Shown piece after piece: positions 1 through 7,699 of a DNA stretch of 9,164 nucleotides. The stretch is from an uncultured Verrucomicrobiota bacterium (lineage in GTDB: Bacteria > Verrucomicrobiota > Kiritimatiellia > RFP12 > UBA1067). The first letter of the stretch is position 1. Each line of letters starts with the position of its first letter. The notes below the pieces were generated by a model that was not told the DNA's origin, made no database searches, and saw nothing but the letters and a program-made list of their open reading frames with translations. The stretch lies in assembly GCA_946631345.1 (NCBI GenBank), contig CAMPAA010000124.1:1-9164 (forward strand), given 5' to 3'. The translations under genes and the position numbers were made by a program.

Positions 1-2623
1 CTGCCGCAGTCGGATTGCCGCCATCACGGGAGAGCGACGCAGTCCACTTCCGCCTGTCAAAATCAAGTTTCATCTCCACCACGAGCCATCTGCCGCACGG
101 CGCATCGTATGACTTGCCTCCGATGAACGCCTTGCCATCGCAGAAACGTATCGCGGGACCCTGCTCAAACCCATACGGGTTCACTGGATCCTCTTTGGAG
201 TAGTAGCGGAGAAACATCTTAACGTCACTGCCCTTTCCGCACCTGATCGCAAACGAGATCGTGGCGCGTCCATTGTCGGCGGTCACATACTTGAACAGAT
301 GCGGCTCGTATCTTTGAGAGAGTGACGGCGAATCCTTCAGCTCCAGCGAATACCGTCCGCCATGCGATGTTGAGTCCGTAACCTTTATGTGGGCGCCCTT
401 GCCCGCCCCTACCGCAAACGAGAACAGCTTTGGCGACTTGCCGCCGCTTGCGCCGAGCAGCTCAAAATCGTTGGCAAGCTTCGGGAAATCCATCTTGAGC
501 GGTTTTGGCTTGGGGGCGAAACGAACCTTGCCCGGATCGCATTCGGCGGCCTCTGCCTTCCATTCCGAAGGCCCGCGCACCCCTGCGGACGCCCAGTCAA
601 AAGCCTTGAAACCAAGCGCAAATGCAGGCGAGCCGGGCTTGAGCGTGAAGTCACCGTTTTCTGGATCGACAAACAGCGGGTCGGCAACCACAGAACCTTT
701 GTCCTGCCCGTTCCTCTGCCATTCCGCAAAGGAACCTCCAAGAAAAGCCTTGTCGTACACTCCTTTGGTGTTCCAATACACGTTACGGGCAAAGACGAAG
801 TCATCTGCCTTTGCCGGAGCCTTCTTTCCGCCATGCACCGCCTCCGTGTCATTGTCCCATAGAACAATGTTGTTCTCAAACGTGAATGTCCGATGGTCTT
901 CCATGCGAGACCTCTGTATCATGTTGCACATTGAATAGGCAAAGATGTTGTTCCGGAATACATTGTTCTTGCCATAATGCTGATGCACGCATCCGGTCTT
1001 TGTGCGATAGACAAGATTCGACTCGAAAAGCAGCTCTGCCGATCCTTCATCGGCGTACAGCCCCCAGCCTCCACGCCCAGTGTAATCATATGAATATACG
1101 TCATGTATGCGATTGCCTGTTATCGTGGTGCGAGGAGCCTTGCCAAGGGTGTATATGCCGCCGGCATCCGAAAGCACGCCTTGCGCTATATGGTGGATAT
1201 GGTTGTAGGAAATGTCGTTGTCATGCACTTCGGTATCCGCATAGCCCCATGTCCAGCCCATCGATATGCCGGAATAAAGGAAATCGCCGATGTCGTTGTG
1301 CCGTACCGCAACATTGTTTGCCTTGCATATCCATACGCCAACGGCGCCTGGGAAGTTGCGCCCTCCTGATTGCAGGATGTTGTCTTCAACCGAGATGAAC
1401 TCGACCGAATCGCCTTTCCGTTGGTCGCCTGCGCCAAGTTGTTCGCCAACGCGAACGGCACTGCCTCCGATATCCTTGACTGCGCAGAACGCCATGCGGC
1501 AGCGTCGCGAACCACTGTCGAAATGCACGCCGTGCGGCGCAATGTGACTGATGCGGCAGTTGATTAGCGCGACATTTTCGGAATCTGCAATGGATATGGT
1601 CGAATGCACATCCGTAACGGCCTGCCGCGAGAACTGTCCCTTTGCCGGCATCCAATAGCCCGCGTGCTCGAAATTGAGCCCCCTGAGAGATACGTTGCGC
1701 ACAGGCCGCCCCGCCTTGCCATCACCGTGTATGGTCAGGAAGCGATTAACGACCGGCGCTACGGCACGAGTCCCCGCAAGCGTTTCCCCGTTGCGCGGCA
1801 TGTACCATAGCACCGATGCATCAACGTCAAGGAACCATTCGCCTGGCGCGTCAAGAGCCGCCTTATAGTTCTCCAGCACATATCGCGGCTCGTTCTGCGG
1901 CCAAGTGAACAGCCCCCACCAGCATGATGGCGTCTCAATCACCAATCCGTTCTTTGTGTCAACGCTCAACAATCGCCCCTGCGTAACCTCCCATGAGTGG
2001 TAATGGCGGATGACGACGCGGCGCAGCTCGGTTGCGGACAGCCCTGCCAACGCACCCAAGTCCCTGGGATACGCAAAGAACGCCCGATTCGAACCTGACA
2101 CCTTCATGCCTGTTTCAGGATCGACGATCTCATCAATTGGCGCTTTCATGTAAAGGTAGAATTCATTCGGAGTCTTGGCGCGTGTGGCCCTTGCTCCGCC
2201 GACCCACAGCTGTTCGAATGTAAATCCTTTTGGAACAGCCACTTTCCAAAGCCCATTCCCCGCATCTTCGAACGGCGGCAGCTCCCGCCCCCCGGTGAAC
2301 ACCGCCGCACCATCACTTTCTGCGCAAAGCTCGAGACAGGAATCCTCTTGATCGATGGATAGCGGCTCCACAAGCGGATAGCGTCCTTTGAGGAAGCAGA
2401 CCTTGACAGTTTCTGACATTGGCAGCTTACCTGCGGCACGCAACTTGCGCACATGTTCCAACGCCCCCTTCGCCGAGGCCAACGGTGCGCGCAGGGAACC
2501 ATCCGCCGCATCATTCCCGGATGGCGACACATACACATCCGCCGCCTTTTTCGCCGCGCATTCGCAGCACCCTGCCATCGCAAGCATGCCGCCAATGGCG
2601 GAAACGATTCGTGCTATACCCAT
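1..2623 (-). CDS. Secreted right-handed parallel beta-helix protein, probable carbohydrate-active enzyme (C-terminus beyond window)
   Basis: The frame is open for 874 codons from a well-placed ATG to the left edge, with no internal stop or frameshift. Residues 1-24 are a signal peptide; AMAGC at 15-19 is an imperfect lipobox (Met at -3), so lipoprotein processing is possible. VYVSPSGNDAADGSLRAPLA (30-49) is the classic first turn of secreted beta-helix enzymes. It is followed by FTGGRELPPFED, FEQLWVGGARATRAKTPN and the inserted-domain signature DAPGEWFLDVDASVLWYMP. Helix rungs run to about residue 650, with Asn-ladder segments (VFRNNIFAYS, FTFENNIVLWDND), the motifs SDAGGIYTLG and GWGLYADEGSAELL, and VHQHYGKNNVFRNN. 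ADPLFVDPENGDFTLKPGSP closes the helix. A beta-sandwich follows (FELLGASGG onward) and is cut off. D486, D525 and E526 are candidate catalytic residues by conservation in memory only. The layout recalls GH141-like proteins, but a polysaccharide lyase or other beta-helix family is possible. It is the last visible gene of the operon. Confidence 0.88.
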   Translation of the reverse strand, partial: MGIARIVSAIGGMLAMAGCCECAAKKAADVYVSPSGNDAADGSLRAPLASAKGALEHVRKLRAAGKLPMSETVKVCFLKGRYPLVEPLSIDQEDSCLELCAESDGAAVFTGGRELPPFEDAGNGLWKVAVPKGFTFEQLWVGGARATRAKTPNEFYLYMKAPIDEIVDPETGMKVSGSNRAFFAYPRDLGALAGLSATELRRVVIRHYHSWEVTQGRLLSVDTKNGLVIETPSCWWGLFTWPQNEPRYVLENYKAALDAPGEWFLDVDASVLWYMPRNGETLAGTRAVAPVVNRFLTIHGDGKAGRPVRNVSLRGLNFEHAGYWMPAKGQFSRQAVTDVHSTISIADSENVALINCRISHIAPHGVHFDSGSRRCRMAFCAVKDIGGSAVRVGEQLGAGDQRKGDSVEFISVEDNILQSGGRNFPGAVGVWICKANNVAVRHNDIGDFLYSGISMGWTWGYADTEVHDNDISYNHIHHIAQGVLSDAGGIYTLGKAPRTTITGNRIHDVYSYDYTGRGGWGLYADEGSAELLFESNLVYRTKTGCVHQHYGKNNVFRNNIFAYSMCNMIQRSRMEDHRTFTFENNIVLWDNDTEAVHGGKKAPAKADDFVFARNVYWNTKGVYDKAFLGGSFAEWQRNGQDKGSVVADPLFVDPENGDFTLKPGSPAFALGFKAFDWASAGVRGPSEWKAEAAECDPGKVRFAPKPKPLKMDFPKLANDFELLGASGGKSPKLFSFAVGAGKGAHIKVTDSTSHGGRYSLELKDSPSLSQRYEPHLFKYVTADNGRATISFAIRCGKGSDVKMFLRYYSKEDPVNPYGFEQGPAIRFCDGKAFIGGKSYDAPCGRWLVVEMKLDFDRRKWTASLSRDGGNPTAA

Positions 2624-2630
2624 TGCAATA

Positions 2631-2638
2631 TCTCCTTC
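2631..2638 (-). promoter_or_regulatory. Strong ribosome binding site of the beta-helix gene, touching the upstream stop codon
   Basis: GAAGGAGA, with core AAGGAG at 2637-2632, lies 8 nt before the ATG at 2623-2621. The G of the phosphoesterase's TAG stop (2640-2638) is the first base of this motif, so termination and re-initiation are probably coupled. This fixes the beta-helix start. Confidence 0.8.
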
Positions 2639-4053
2639 TAAATGTATCGGTGGAACGACACCGGCGCGGATACGAGCGGCAGACTCTTCAGTCCGAAAAA
2701 ATCCACGGCGCGCACACGATATGTGCACGGAACATCCGCCACAAGCCTTTCCGCTTCAAACAGGAACTGATAGGTGTTCTTCAGGTATTCCCGTCCGAGA
2801 TAGAATTCCGTGAAGCAGTCCTTCCTTGCTATTTCCGTACCGTCGTCGGCCCGTTGCGCCACGATTTCATATCGCATTACCATGTCATCGGGTGCGTCCG
2901 GCACCACTGCCGCCGGAAACGTGAGCAGCACGCCCCCCTTCCCCTGTACGGCTTTCATCGTAGGCGGGACTTTCCACAGCACGTTTTCACCCATTCCAAC
3001 CACAGCCGACACCGATGCCTCGGCGGGGAACACCGGACATCTGGCCCTGGCCTTGATCTTCTCCGTCGTATATGGAAACGTTGCCCGAGAAAGCGGCAGC
3101 GGTATTCGCCACACGGGACCAAGAGGAGCGCCTGTGAGGATGTTGGTCCGCTCAATTAGCATTTCATCATCATATACGGAGATCGTGCCCTGGCTCTTCG
3201 CATAGACAATCCCACCCGGCATCTCATTCGGCCATGTGAATGGCGGAAAATCCGGCCAGGTTACAACGCCGGCGCTCAGCGCCGTATATCCACCCTGCCA
3301 TATGCTGCATGGATGCGTGAACGGTTTATGGATGTGGCCGAAGAGAACGAACAGCCGCTCATCTTCGCCAAACAGCTCTGCGGCATCACCGAAGGCATGG
3401 TCACCACTGCAGTATGTCGTACGCGGAACGGGGCCATGACGCAGATGGAACACAGGTGCCCCGGGCTTGCTGCGCGCAAAAGCCTCACGGAGGTGCGGCT
3501 CGAGGTCTGCACGCCAATGGCAATCACGGATATCCTTCTTGGGGCGCGTAAAGTCCCAATTGCTGCCTGTGAACTGGAAACCGTTTATCTCACGCCGCCA
3601 AGCCGTGGCGTATTCCTCGTGGAACAGCTCGCGCCATAGCTTCCCGATGTTTGGGACGACGTACGAGCCATCCTGTTTGGATGGGTGCTTCCAGCACGCG
3701 ACGTCATGGTTTCCTGTGACAATCATCTTTTCTACCCTGCGGCCGTCTCTTCCCTTGTCATCGGGGAACGCCGCATACCAGCAGCGAGCAAACTCTTTCA
3801 TCTGCTCCACTGTGCCGCCATCCGTAAAATCGCCGAGCACCGCCACCGCATCCACATCCTGTTCACGGAACCGGCGAAAGGCCTGCTCGGTCGCTGGGGT
3901 GTTTATGCCCATCATCCAGCTTGTGCCAATGTGGGTATCGGCAATCAATCCGATCCGGAGTCTTGGCTTGTCGCCGCGATTGGCATTTGCGCTGCCAGCG
4001 GCGGCGAGCATCGCCATGCCACCGCCAATAAACGCTCTGCGCCCTACTTCCAT
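2638..4053 (-). CDS. Tat-exported calcineurin-like metallophosphoesterase with C-terminal Ig/FnIII-like domain
   Basis: A 471-residue dinuclear-metal phosphoesterase predicted to act outside the cytoplasm. The N-terminus MEVGRRAFIGGG followed by an Ala-rich hydrophobic run ending SANA is a twin-arginine signal. The full metal-ligand set of the calcineurin-like family is present: D39-x-H41 (LIADTHIG), G-D75-x-x-D78 (LGDFTDGG), G-N-H-D near 114-117 (VTGNHDV), an HLRHGP histidine near 206, and G-H-x-H near 239-242 (FGHIHKP). It should therefore be active on a phosphomonoester or phosphodiester; the substrate is unknown. Residues about 340-471 form a beta-rich domain (RYEIVAQR, then TYRVRAVDFFGLKS) like an Ig/FnIII fold. 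The ATG at 4053 is preferred over an in-frame TTG at 4071: the TTG abuts the upstream stop without a Shine-Dalgarno, whereas GAGAG lies 7 nt before the ATG. Its TAG stop lies inside the next gene's ribosome-binding region, 14 nt before that ATG, suggesting translational coupling. Confidence 0.9.
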   Translation of the reverse strand: MEVGRRAFIGGGMAMLAAAGSANANRGDKPRLRIGLIADTHIGTSWMMGINTPATEQAFRRFREQDVDAVAVLGDFTDGGTVEQMKEFARCWYAAFPDDKGRDGRRVEKMIVTGNHDVACWKHPSKQDGSYVVPNIGKLWRELFHEEYATAWRREINGFQFTGSNWDFTRPKKDIRDCHWRADLEPHLREAFARSKPGAPVFHLRHGPVPRTTYCSGDHAFGDAAELFGEDERLFVLFGHIHKPFTHPCSIWQGGYTALSAGVVTWPDFPPFTWPNEMPGGIVYAKSQGTISVYDDEMLIERTNILTGAPLGPVWRIPLPLSRATFPYTTEKIKARARCPVFPAEASVSAVVGMGENVLWKVPPTMKAVQGKGGVLLTFPAAVVPDAPDDMVMRYEIVAQRADDGTEIARKDCFTEFYLGREYLKNTYQFLFEAERLVADVPCTYRVRAVDFFGLKSLPLVSAPVSFHRYI

Positions 4054-4071
4054 CTCCAAACTCTCTTGCAA

Positions 4072-7000
4072 TCAACGGATTACGATGGCGCTCCCCTTCT
4101 TCGCCACAGAAAGAAGCAAAGTGTCGCCAGAGGCATAGACCCTTGCAGAATATTTGGCTGAAGTCGAGTCGATTACGACACTCCATCCGGAAATGTCTCC
4201 CTTCAAGCCACCTCGTGCGACTAAAACAGGCAGCGGCATTCCAGTCGGCGGTGCTCCATCGGCGATGCGTACGGTCAATGTGCCGGAGGATGGAAGCGTT
4301 GCCGCTCCGGCGGCCTCCACCACGGGACAGGTGCCGTCTGCGGCATAGTCCACGACAAACGCCGCAGGCGATGTGAACGCGAAATCCCCTGCCACGGATA
4401 TCGCGCCGGAAACGATTCCCGCGCTTGCCTCCGGCGCCGGCAACGCCAGCGACGCCCCCTTTGCTGCCGTAAGCGAACCGTACGAATGGTCAAGCAACGG
4501 TGTCGCCTTCCATTTCCGCAGCAGATAGTCGCGCACCGAATTGCGCTCCGCCCTCGTAAGACTGTTGGTGAACAGCACGTATTCGCCCATCAGGATGCCG
4601 CCGAGCTTCTCGTGCCTGTCCCTGGCAAATGTGCCGGCCTTTACCGTAGCCCCGTTCGTCACGGCGAACGTCACAAGATGGAACTTCTTGTCGTTCATGT
4701 TGTACGCATTGCCTTCCGTCGTAATTGTTTCTGTATCGACCGTCAATTCGCTGCCGTACTGGAGGTCTTTGCTTGCGTAGGTCGTTTGGAGCAGCGTCCA
4801 GAAGTCGGCACGGTGAAAATCGTATGAAGAGGTATCGCCAAGCAGGAACGAGGTGCGCCAGCTGTCGGGATGATCGGAAACCACCATGTAGACTTCCTTC
4901 AGGTCGAGTAGGCGCCGGTTCCAGTCCATCCCGCTCCCGCGCGTTTCCGATGTACCGTCGTTGCGGTCTTTCCAGTCGGTCCGCACACCGAAGTCGACCA
5001 CTGTAAGCCCGTTTGCGTCCTCGTATTCCGTGCGAAGCGTCGGCTTGCGCGCGGAATCTGCATACGCCGTGGCGTACATGCCGTTCGTGCGCACGTCACG
5101 CCATTCGCTCACGTACGTGCCATAGTCGTTCTCTGCGAAGGACATCGTGTTGGTGTCGCTTGCGTCCACGTGGAAAGCGGCCTTGGCGAGAACGGTTCCC
5201 ACCCCTTGCACCGCAAGGCTGCCGCCGGCGATGGATATGGAGGTCGCGCCGGCGAGCAGGCCAACGCTCAAGTCGCCGTCGCCCGTCTTGGAGAACTCCG
5301 CGCCTTCAACGGTCAGGACATCCACTTCCGCATCTTTCGCCGCCTCGAAAGACGGAGTTGCGGCGGCATGGTATGCAATGGACATCTTCGGCGCAGCCAG
5401 CCTTGGATGCGGCTTGTTGAACCACTTTTTAAGCAGATATGCTTCCGTGGACATCCGCTCGGAATCGCTCAGTTCGCGGTCGTACAGCACGACTTCCGCT
5501 ATCTGCACGCCCCCCAGGTTGAACGGCTCCGGGCGATCCCAGGCAAACGACGAGAACCGCACCTTGTCCGTCGCGGCGAACCTGCACAGATGCCAGGTGT
5601 TCGCAGTCATCTTCGCCACCGACGGATCGCACACAACGCCATCCAACGCCCACTTTCCACCGCAAAGCCCCAACCCTCCGTACTGGATGTTCAGCAGCGT
5701 CGAATTGTTGCCGTAATGGAAGTCGTAGCATGCAAAGCTGCTCGACAGGACAAACGAGCCGTCGATGCGTTTCAGCGCGACATAGAAACCTTCGCGGACG
5801 TTGTAGGTTTGAACAGGCATCTTCGATGAATCCAGCGCCATGCCCGAAGAACCGGAAAACAGCGTAGTGGCCGTGGATGCCGTACGGCTGTTTCCGGCCA
5901 CGCGCACGCCGAAATCTACGATCGGGAGGCCGTTGAGCAAATTGGATACGACCGTCGGCAATCTGCACGGGAATTCCGTGGAGCCGGTCATGAACTTGTC
6001 CTTCGCGACCATGTCCACATACCCTTCGCCACGTGCATCGGCCCAGCGCGTGATGGAGAGACCCTCCGCAAACGTGAACGAATCGGCACTGGCGTCGAAA
6101 TGGTAGAGCGGCTCCTTGGCGACGGCGTCGTCCGTCACCGCCTCCATGCCGTTCAGCGCCAGCGAACCGCCCTTCACCTCCACGTCAAGCCTGTCGGAGT
6201 TGGCCTCCACTGTGCCGACGTCAAGCGTACCGGCCCCCTCCTTCACCAGTGTCTCATTGGCGGTCACAAGCCGGTTTACCGCCATGCGTCCATTGGGAAC
6301 CGTGACCGAATCGACACCCTCCGCAAGCACAAGCGCATCCACGCCCTGCTTCTTTGCCCCGTTCGGAAGCCACTTCCGCATCAGGTAGTCATTGACGGCG
6401 CGGAACTCGGCGTCAGAGATTGGATCGGTGTAGATGATGTATTCGCCAACGCGGAGTCCGCCAACGGTGAAGCGGCTGTTTCCGTTCTTGCTGTTGGCAG
6501 CTATGCGACCCATCGGCGCATAGCCGCCGCGCAGGCGGCTGTCGTTTACATGGGTGCGAAGCGCCACGACCTTCAGCTCGTTCGTTCCGTCAAGCTGGTA
6601 CTTCGGATAGACTCTCCGTCCATTCACCCTCAGTTCGCCATCGGTATTGGATGCGTGCGCATGATTCTGCATTATGCCGCCATCAGAGGTACGATCCCAT
6701 CTGGCGTCGTCGGCATCGCCGAAGATCGTGTTTATGCCGGTGGCGGGATCGCGGTCGGCCACGACCATGAAACACGCCGAAACGTACGCCTGCCGGGCGT
6801 ACATAAGCGCGGCGGCGCCGTTATCCGGCGCAACGGTCGTGTTCGCCTTGTATGTAGGGCCGAAGTCGAGAACGCCAAGCCCGTTCTGGAAATCAGGCAC
6901 GTAGACCGGCCCCTGAACGTAGCCGTAGGGACAATCCACATTACTTGTTGCGTGCGTGCCGCCGGCGCGGTTCGTCCATTCCGTCACACGCCCGTTTTCG

Positions 7001-7659
7001 ATTTTCATTCCCTTCCCGTCCGATGCGTCGAAGTGGAACATTGCCCGGGCGAGGATGTTAGCGACCTCCAGGCCCTCCCCCGTCTCGCCGGGTTCGCACG
7101 AGACCGTCCCTGCATCGACAAACATCGAGAAGTCGCCGGTAGGGTCCTTGACGGCAAGCGCCCCGGCTCCTGTCTTGCGGATGAATCCTGTGCCGAAGGC
7201 GTTGGAGATAGCCGCCGCATGCCCAGGCACATTCACGCGCGGCCCGCCCTCGGAGGAAAGCCGCGAAAGCACGGGCGTATGCTCTTCCGTGGCTGCGAGC
7301 GTAAGCGTGTTCTGGTGGTCAAGCCGCCACGAGCCCTCGAATGCGTCCGGCGCGGCAACGCTGTAGTTCTTTCCGAAAGTGTATCCGTTGAGAATGATTC
7401 CGGGCCAGCCGGTGACCGCGCCGAAAGACGTGTCGGACGCAGGAAGGCGGATATGGAGAGTGCGGGACATGACGTTCGTGAAGTACAGGTCGTCCCCGTT
7501 GCCAGGTATGTAGCCATCCTTCCAGAGGTCGTCAGTTGCCCAGTTCAACTGCGTATAGCCATTGAGAGCCGCCGATATCCTCAGCACGCCATCCGCAGCA
7601 CATGCGGAAAATGCCACCGCGAGCGAACACGCGGCAAGAACCGATTTTTCTTTTTGCAT
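4072..7659 (-). CDS. Large secreted protein with three tandem LamG/ConA-like modules and autotransporter-type beta-strand linkers
   Basis: A 1195-residue exported protein. Residues 1-21 form a Sec signal peptide (MQKEKS, then a hydrophobic stretch), with probable cleavage after ACA before ADG. Residues about 22-200 are beta-rich (LWKDGYIPGNGDDLYFTN) and include an autotransporter-associated beta-strand pattern, FIRKTGAGALAVKDPTGDF. Three homologous modules follow at residues about 203-433, 514-748 and 824-1052. Each opens with (F/Y)H(F/V)DAS and x-W-x-(N/D), continues through V(L/V)DFG, and closes with a helix ending in YL(M/L)(R/K)KW. Linkers of about 80 residues carry further 'K-x-G-x-G-x-L-x-VG' strands (VKEGAGTLDVG, SKTGDGDLSVG). 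Such modules resemble concanavalin-A/LamG-type sugar-binding folds, so carbohydrate binding or adhesion is the best guess; no catalytic motif is seen. I see no autotransporter barrel, LPXTG, PEP-CTERM or dockerin; the chain ends VAKKGSAIVIR. It is the first gene after the promoter. Its TGA stop lies 18 nt before the phosphoesterase ATG. Confidence 0.88.
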   Translation of the reverse strand: MQKEKSVLAACSLAVAFSACAADGVLRISAALNGYTQLNWATDDLWKDGYIPGNGDDLYFTNVMSRTLHIRLPASDTSFGAVTGWPGIILNGYTFGKNYSVAAPDAFEGSWRLDHQNTLTLAATEEHTPVLSRLSSEGGPRVNVPGHAAAISNAFGTGFIRKTGAGALAVKDPTGDFSMFVDAGTVSCEPGETGEGLEVANILARAMFHFDASDGKGMKIENGRVTEWTNRAGGTHATSNVDCPYGYVQGPVYVPDFQNGLGVLDFGPTYKANTTVAPDNGAAALMYARQAYVSACFMVVADRDPATGINTIFGDADDARWDRTSDGGIMQNHAHASNTDGELRVNGRRVYPKYQLDGTNELKVVALRTHVNDSRLRGGYAPMGRIAANSKNGNSRFTVGGLRVGEYIIYTDPISDAEFRAVNDYLMRKWLPNGAKKQGVDALVLAEGVDSVTVPNGRMAVNRLVTANETLVKEGAGTLDVGTVEANSDRLDVEVKGGSLALNGMEAVTDDAVAKEPLYHFDASADSFTFAEGLSITRWADARGEGYVDMVAKDKFMTGSTEFPCRLPTVVSNLLNGLPIVDFGVRVAGNSRTASTATTLFSGSSGMALDSSKMPVQTYNVREGFYVALKRIDGSFVLSSSFACYDFHYGNNSTLLNIQYGGLGLCGGKWALDGVVCDPSVAKMTANTWHLCRFAATDKVRFSSFAWDRPEPFNLGGVQIAEVVLYDRELSDSERMSTEAYLLKKWFNKPHPRLAAPKMSIAYHAAATPSFEAAKDAEVDVLTVEGAEFSKTGDGDLSVGLLAGATSISIAGGSLAVQGVGTVLAKAAFHVDASDTNTMSFAENDYGTYVSEWRDVRTNGMYATAYADSARKPTLRTEYEDANGLTVVDFGVRTDWKDRNDGTSETRGSGMDWNRRLLDLKEVYMVVSDHPDSWRTSFLLGDTSSYDFHRADFWTLLQTTYASKDLQYGSELTVDTETITTEGNAYNMNDKKFHLVTFAVTNGATVKAGTFARDRHEKLGGILMGEYVLFTNSLTRAERNSVRDYLLRKWKATPLLDHSYGSLTAAKGASLALPAPEASAGIVSGAISVAGDFAFTSPAAFVVDYAADGTCPVVEAAGAATLPSSGTLTVRIADGAPPTGMPLPVLVARGGLKGDISGWSVVIDSTSAKYSARVYASGDTLLLSVAKKGSAIVIR
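4504..5190 (-). repeat. Lectin-like module 3 of 3 (residues 824-1052 of the secreted protein)
   Basis: It opens LAKAAFHVDASDT, continues with VSEWRDVRTNG and VVDFGVRTDW, and closes with LTRAERNSVRDYLLRKW. It is followed by a beta-rich tail of about 140 residues that ends the protein. Confidence 0.8.
5416..6120 (-). repeat. Lectin-like module 2 of 3 (residues 514-748 of the secreted protein)
   Basis: It opens AKEPLYHFDASAD, continues with ITRWADARGEG and IVDFGVRVAG, and closes with LSDSERMSTEAYLLKKW. The GLxIVDFGVR stretch is nearly identical to GLTVVDFGVR of module 3, so modules 2 and 3 look more alike than either does to module 1. Confidence 0.8.
6361..7053 (-). repeat. Lectin-like module 1 of 3 (residues 203-433 of the secreted protein)
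   Basis: It opens LARAMFHFDASDG, continues with VTEWTNRAGG and VLDFGPTYK, and closes with ISDAEFRAVNDYLMRKW. It is homologous to modules 2 and 3 at the protein level. It alone carries an insertion-like polar stretch around NHAHASNTDGELRVNGRR. Confidence 0.8.
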
Positions 7660-7665
7660 CACGAA

Positions 7666-7670
7666 CTCCT
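7666..7670 (-). promoter_or_regulatory. Ribosome binding site AGGAG deciding the start of the modular secreted protein
   Basis: AGGAG lies 6 nt upstream of the ATG at 7659-7657 but only 3 nt from the in-frame GTG at 7662-7660. The spacing favours the ATG. Confidence 0.7.
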
Positions 7671-7699
7671 GCTATGGTTGTTTGCGCCCCGCCCAGAAA

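Noticed and set aside
1322..1330. CTTGCATAT half-match to the operator inside the beta-helix gene
   Set aside because: Only one arm is preserved and it lies deep in coding sequence, so it is consistent with chance.
2419..3159. A 246-residue plus-strand frame spanning the junction of the phosphoesterase and beta-helix genes
   Set aside because: It crosses two well-supported minus-strand genes and is of low-complexity, Arg/His/Pro-rich composition. It is a shadow frame.
4054..4071. TTG start at 4071 for the phosphoesterase
   Set aside because: It immediately follows the upstream stop with no Shine-Dalgarno. The ATG at 4053 places the twin-arginine motif in the usual position and has a GAGAG at suitable spacing.
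3467..4138. A 223-residue plus-strand frame opposite the phosphoesterase
   Set aside because: It is antisense to the metal-binding motifs of the phosphoesterase and shows no family signature.
7595..7605. Lipobox-like FSAC in the signal peptide of the modular protein
   Set aside because: Phe at -3 does not fit a lipobox, and an A-x-A signal peptidase I site is present at the expected place.
7660..7662. GTG start one codon before the ATG of the modular protein
   Set aside because: AGGAG is only 3 nt away from the GTG, against 6 nt for the ATG.
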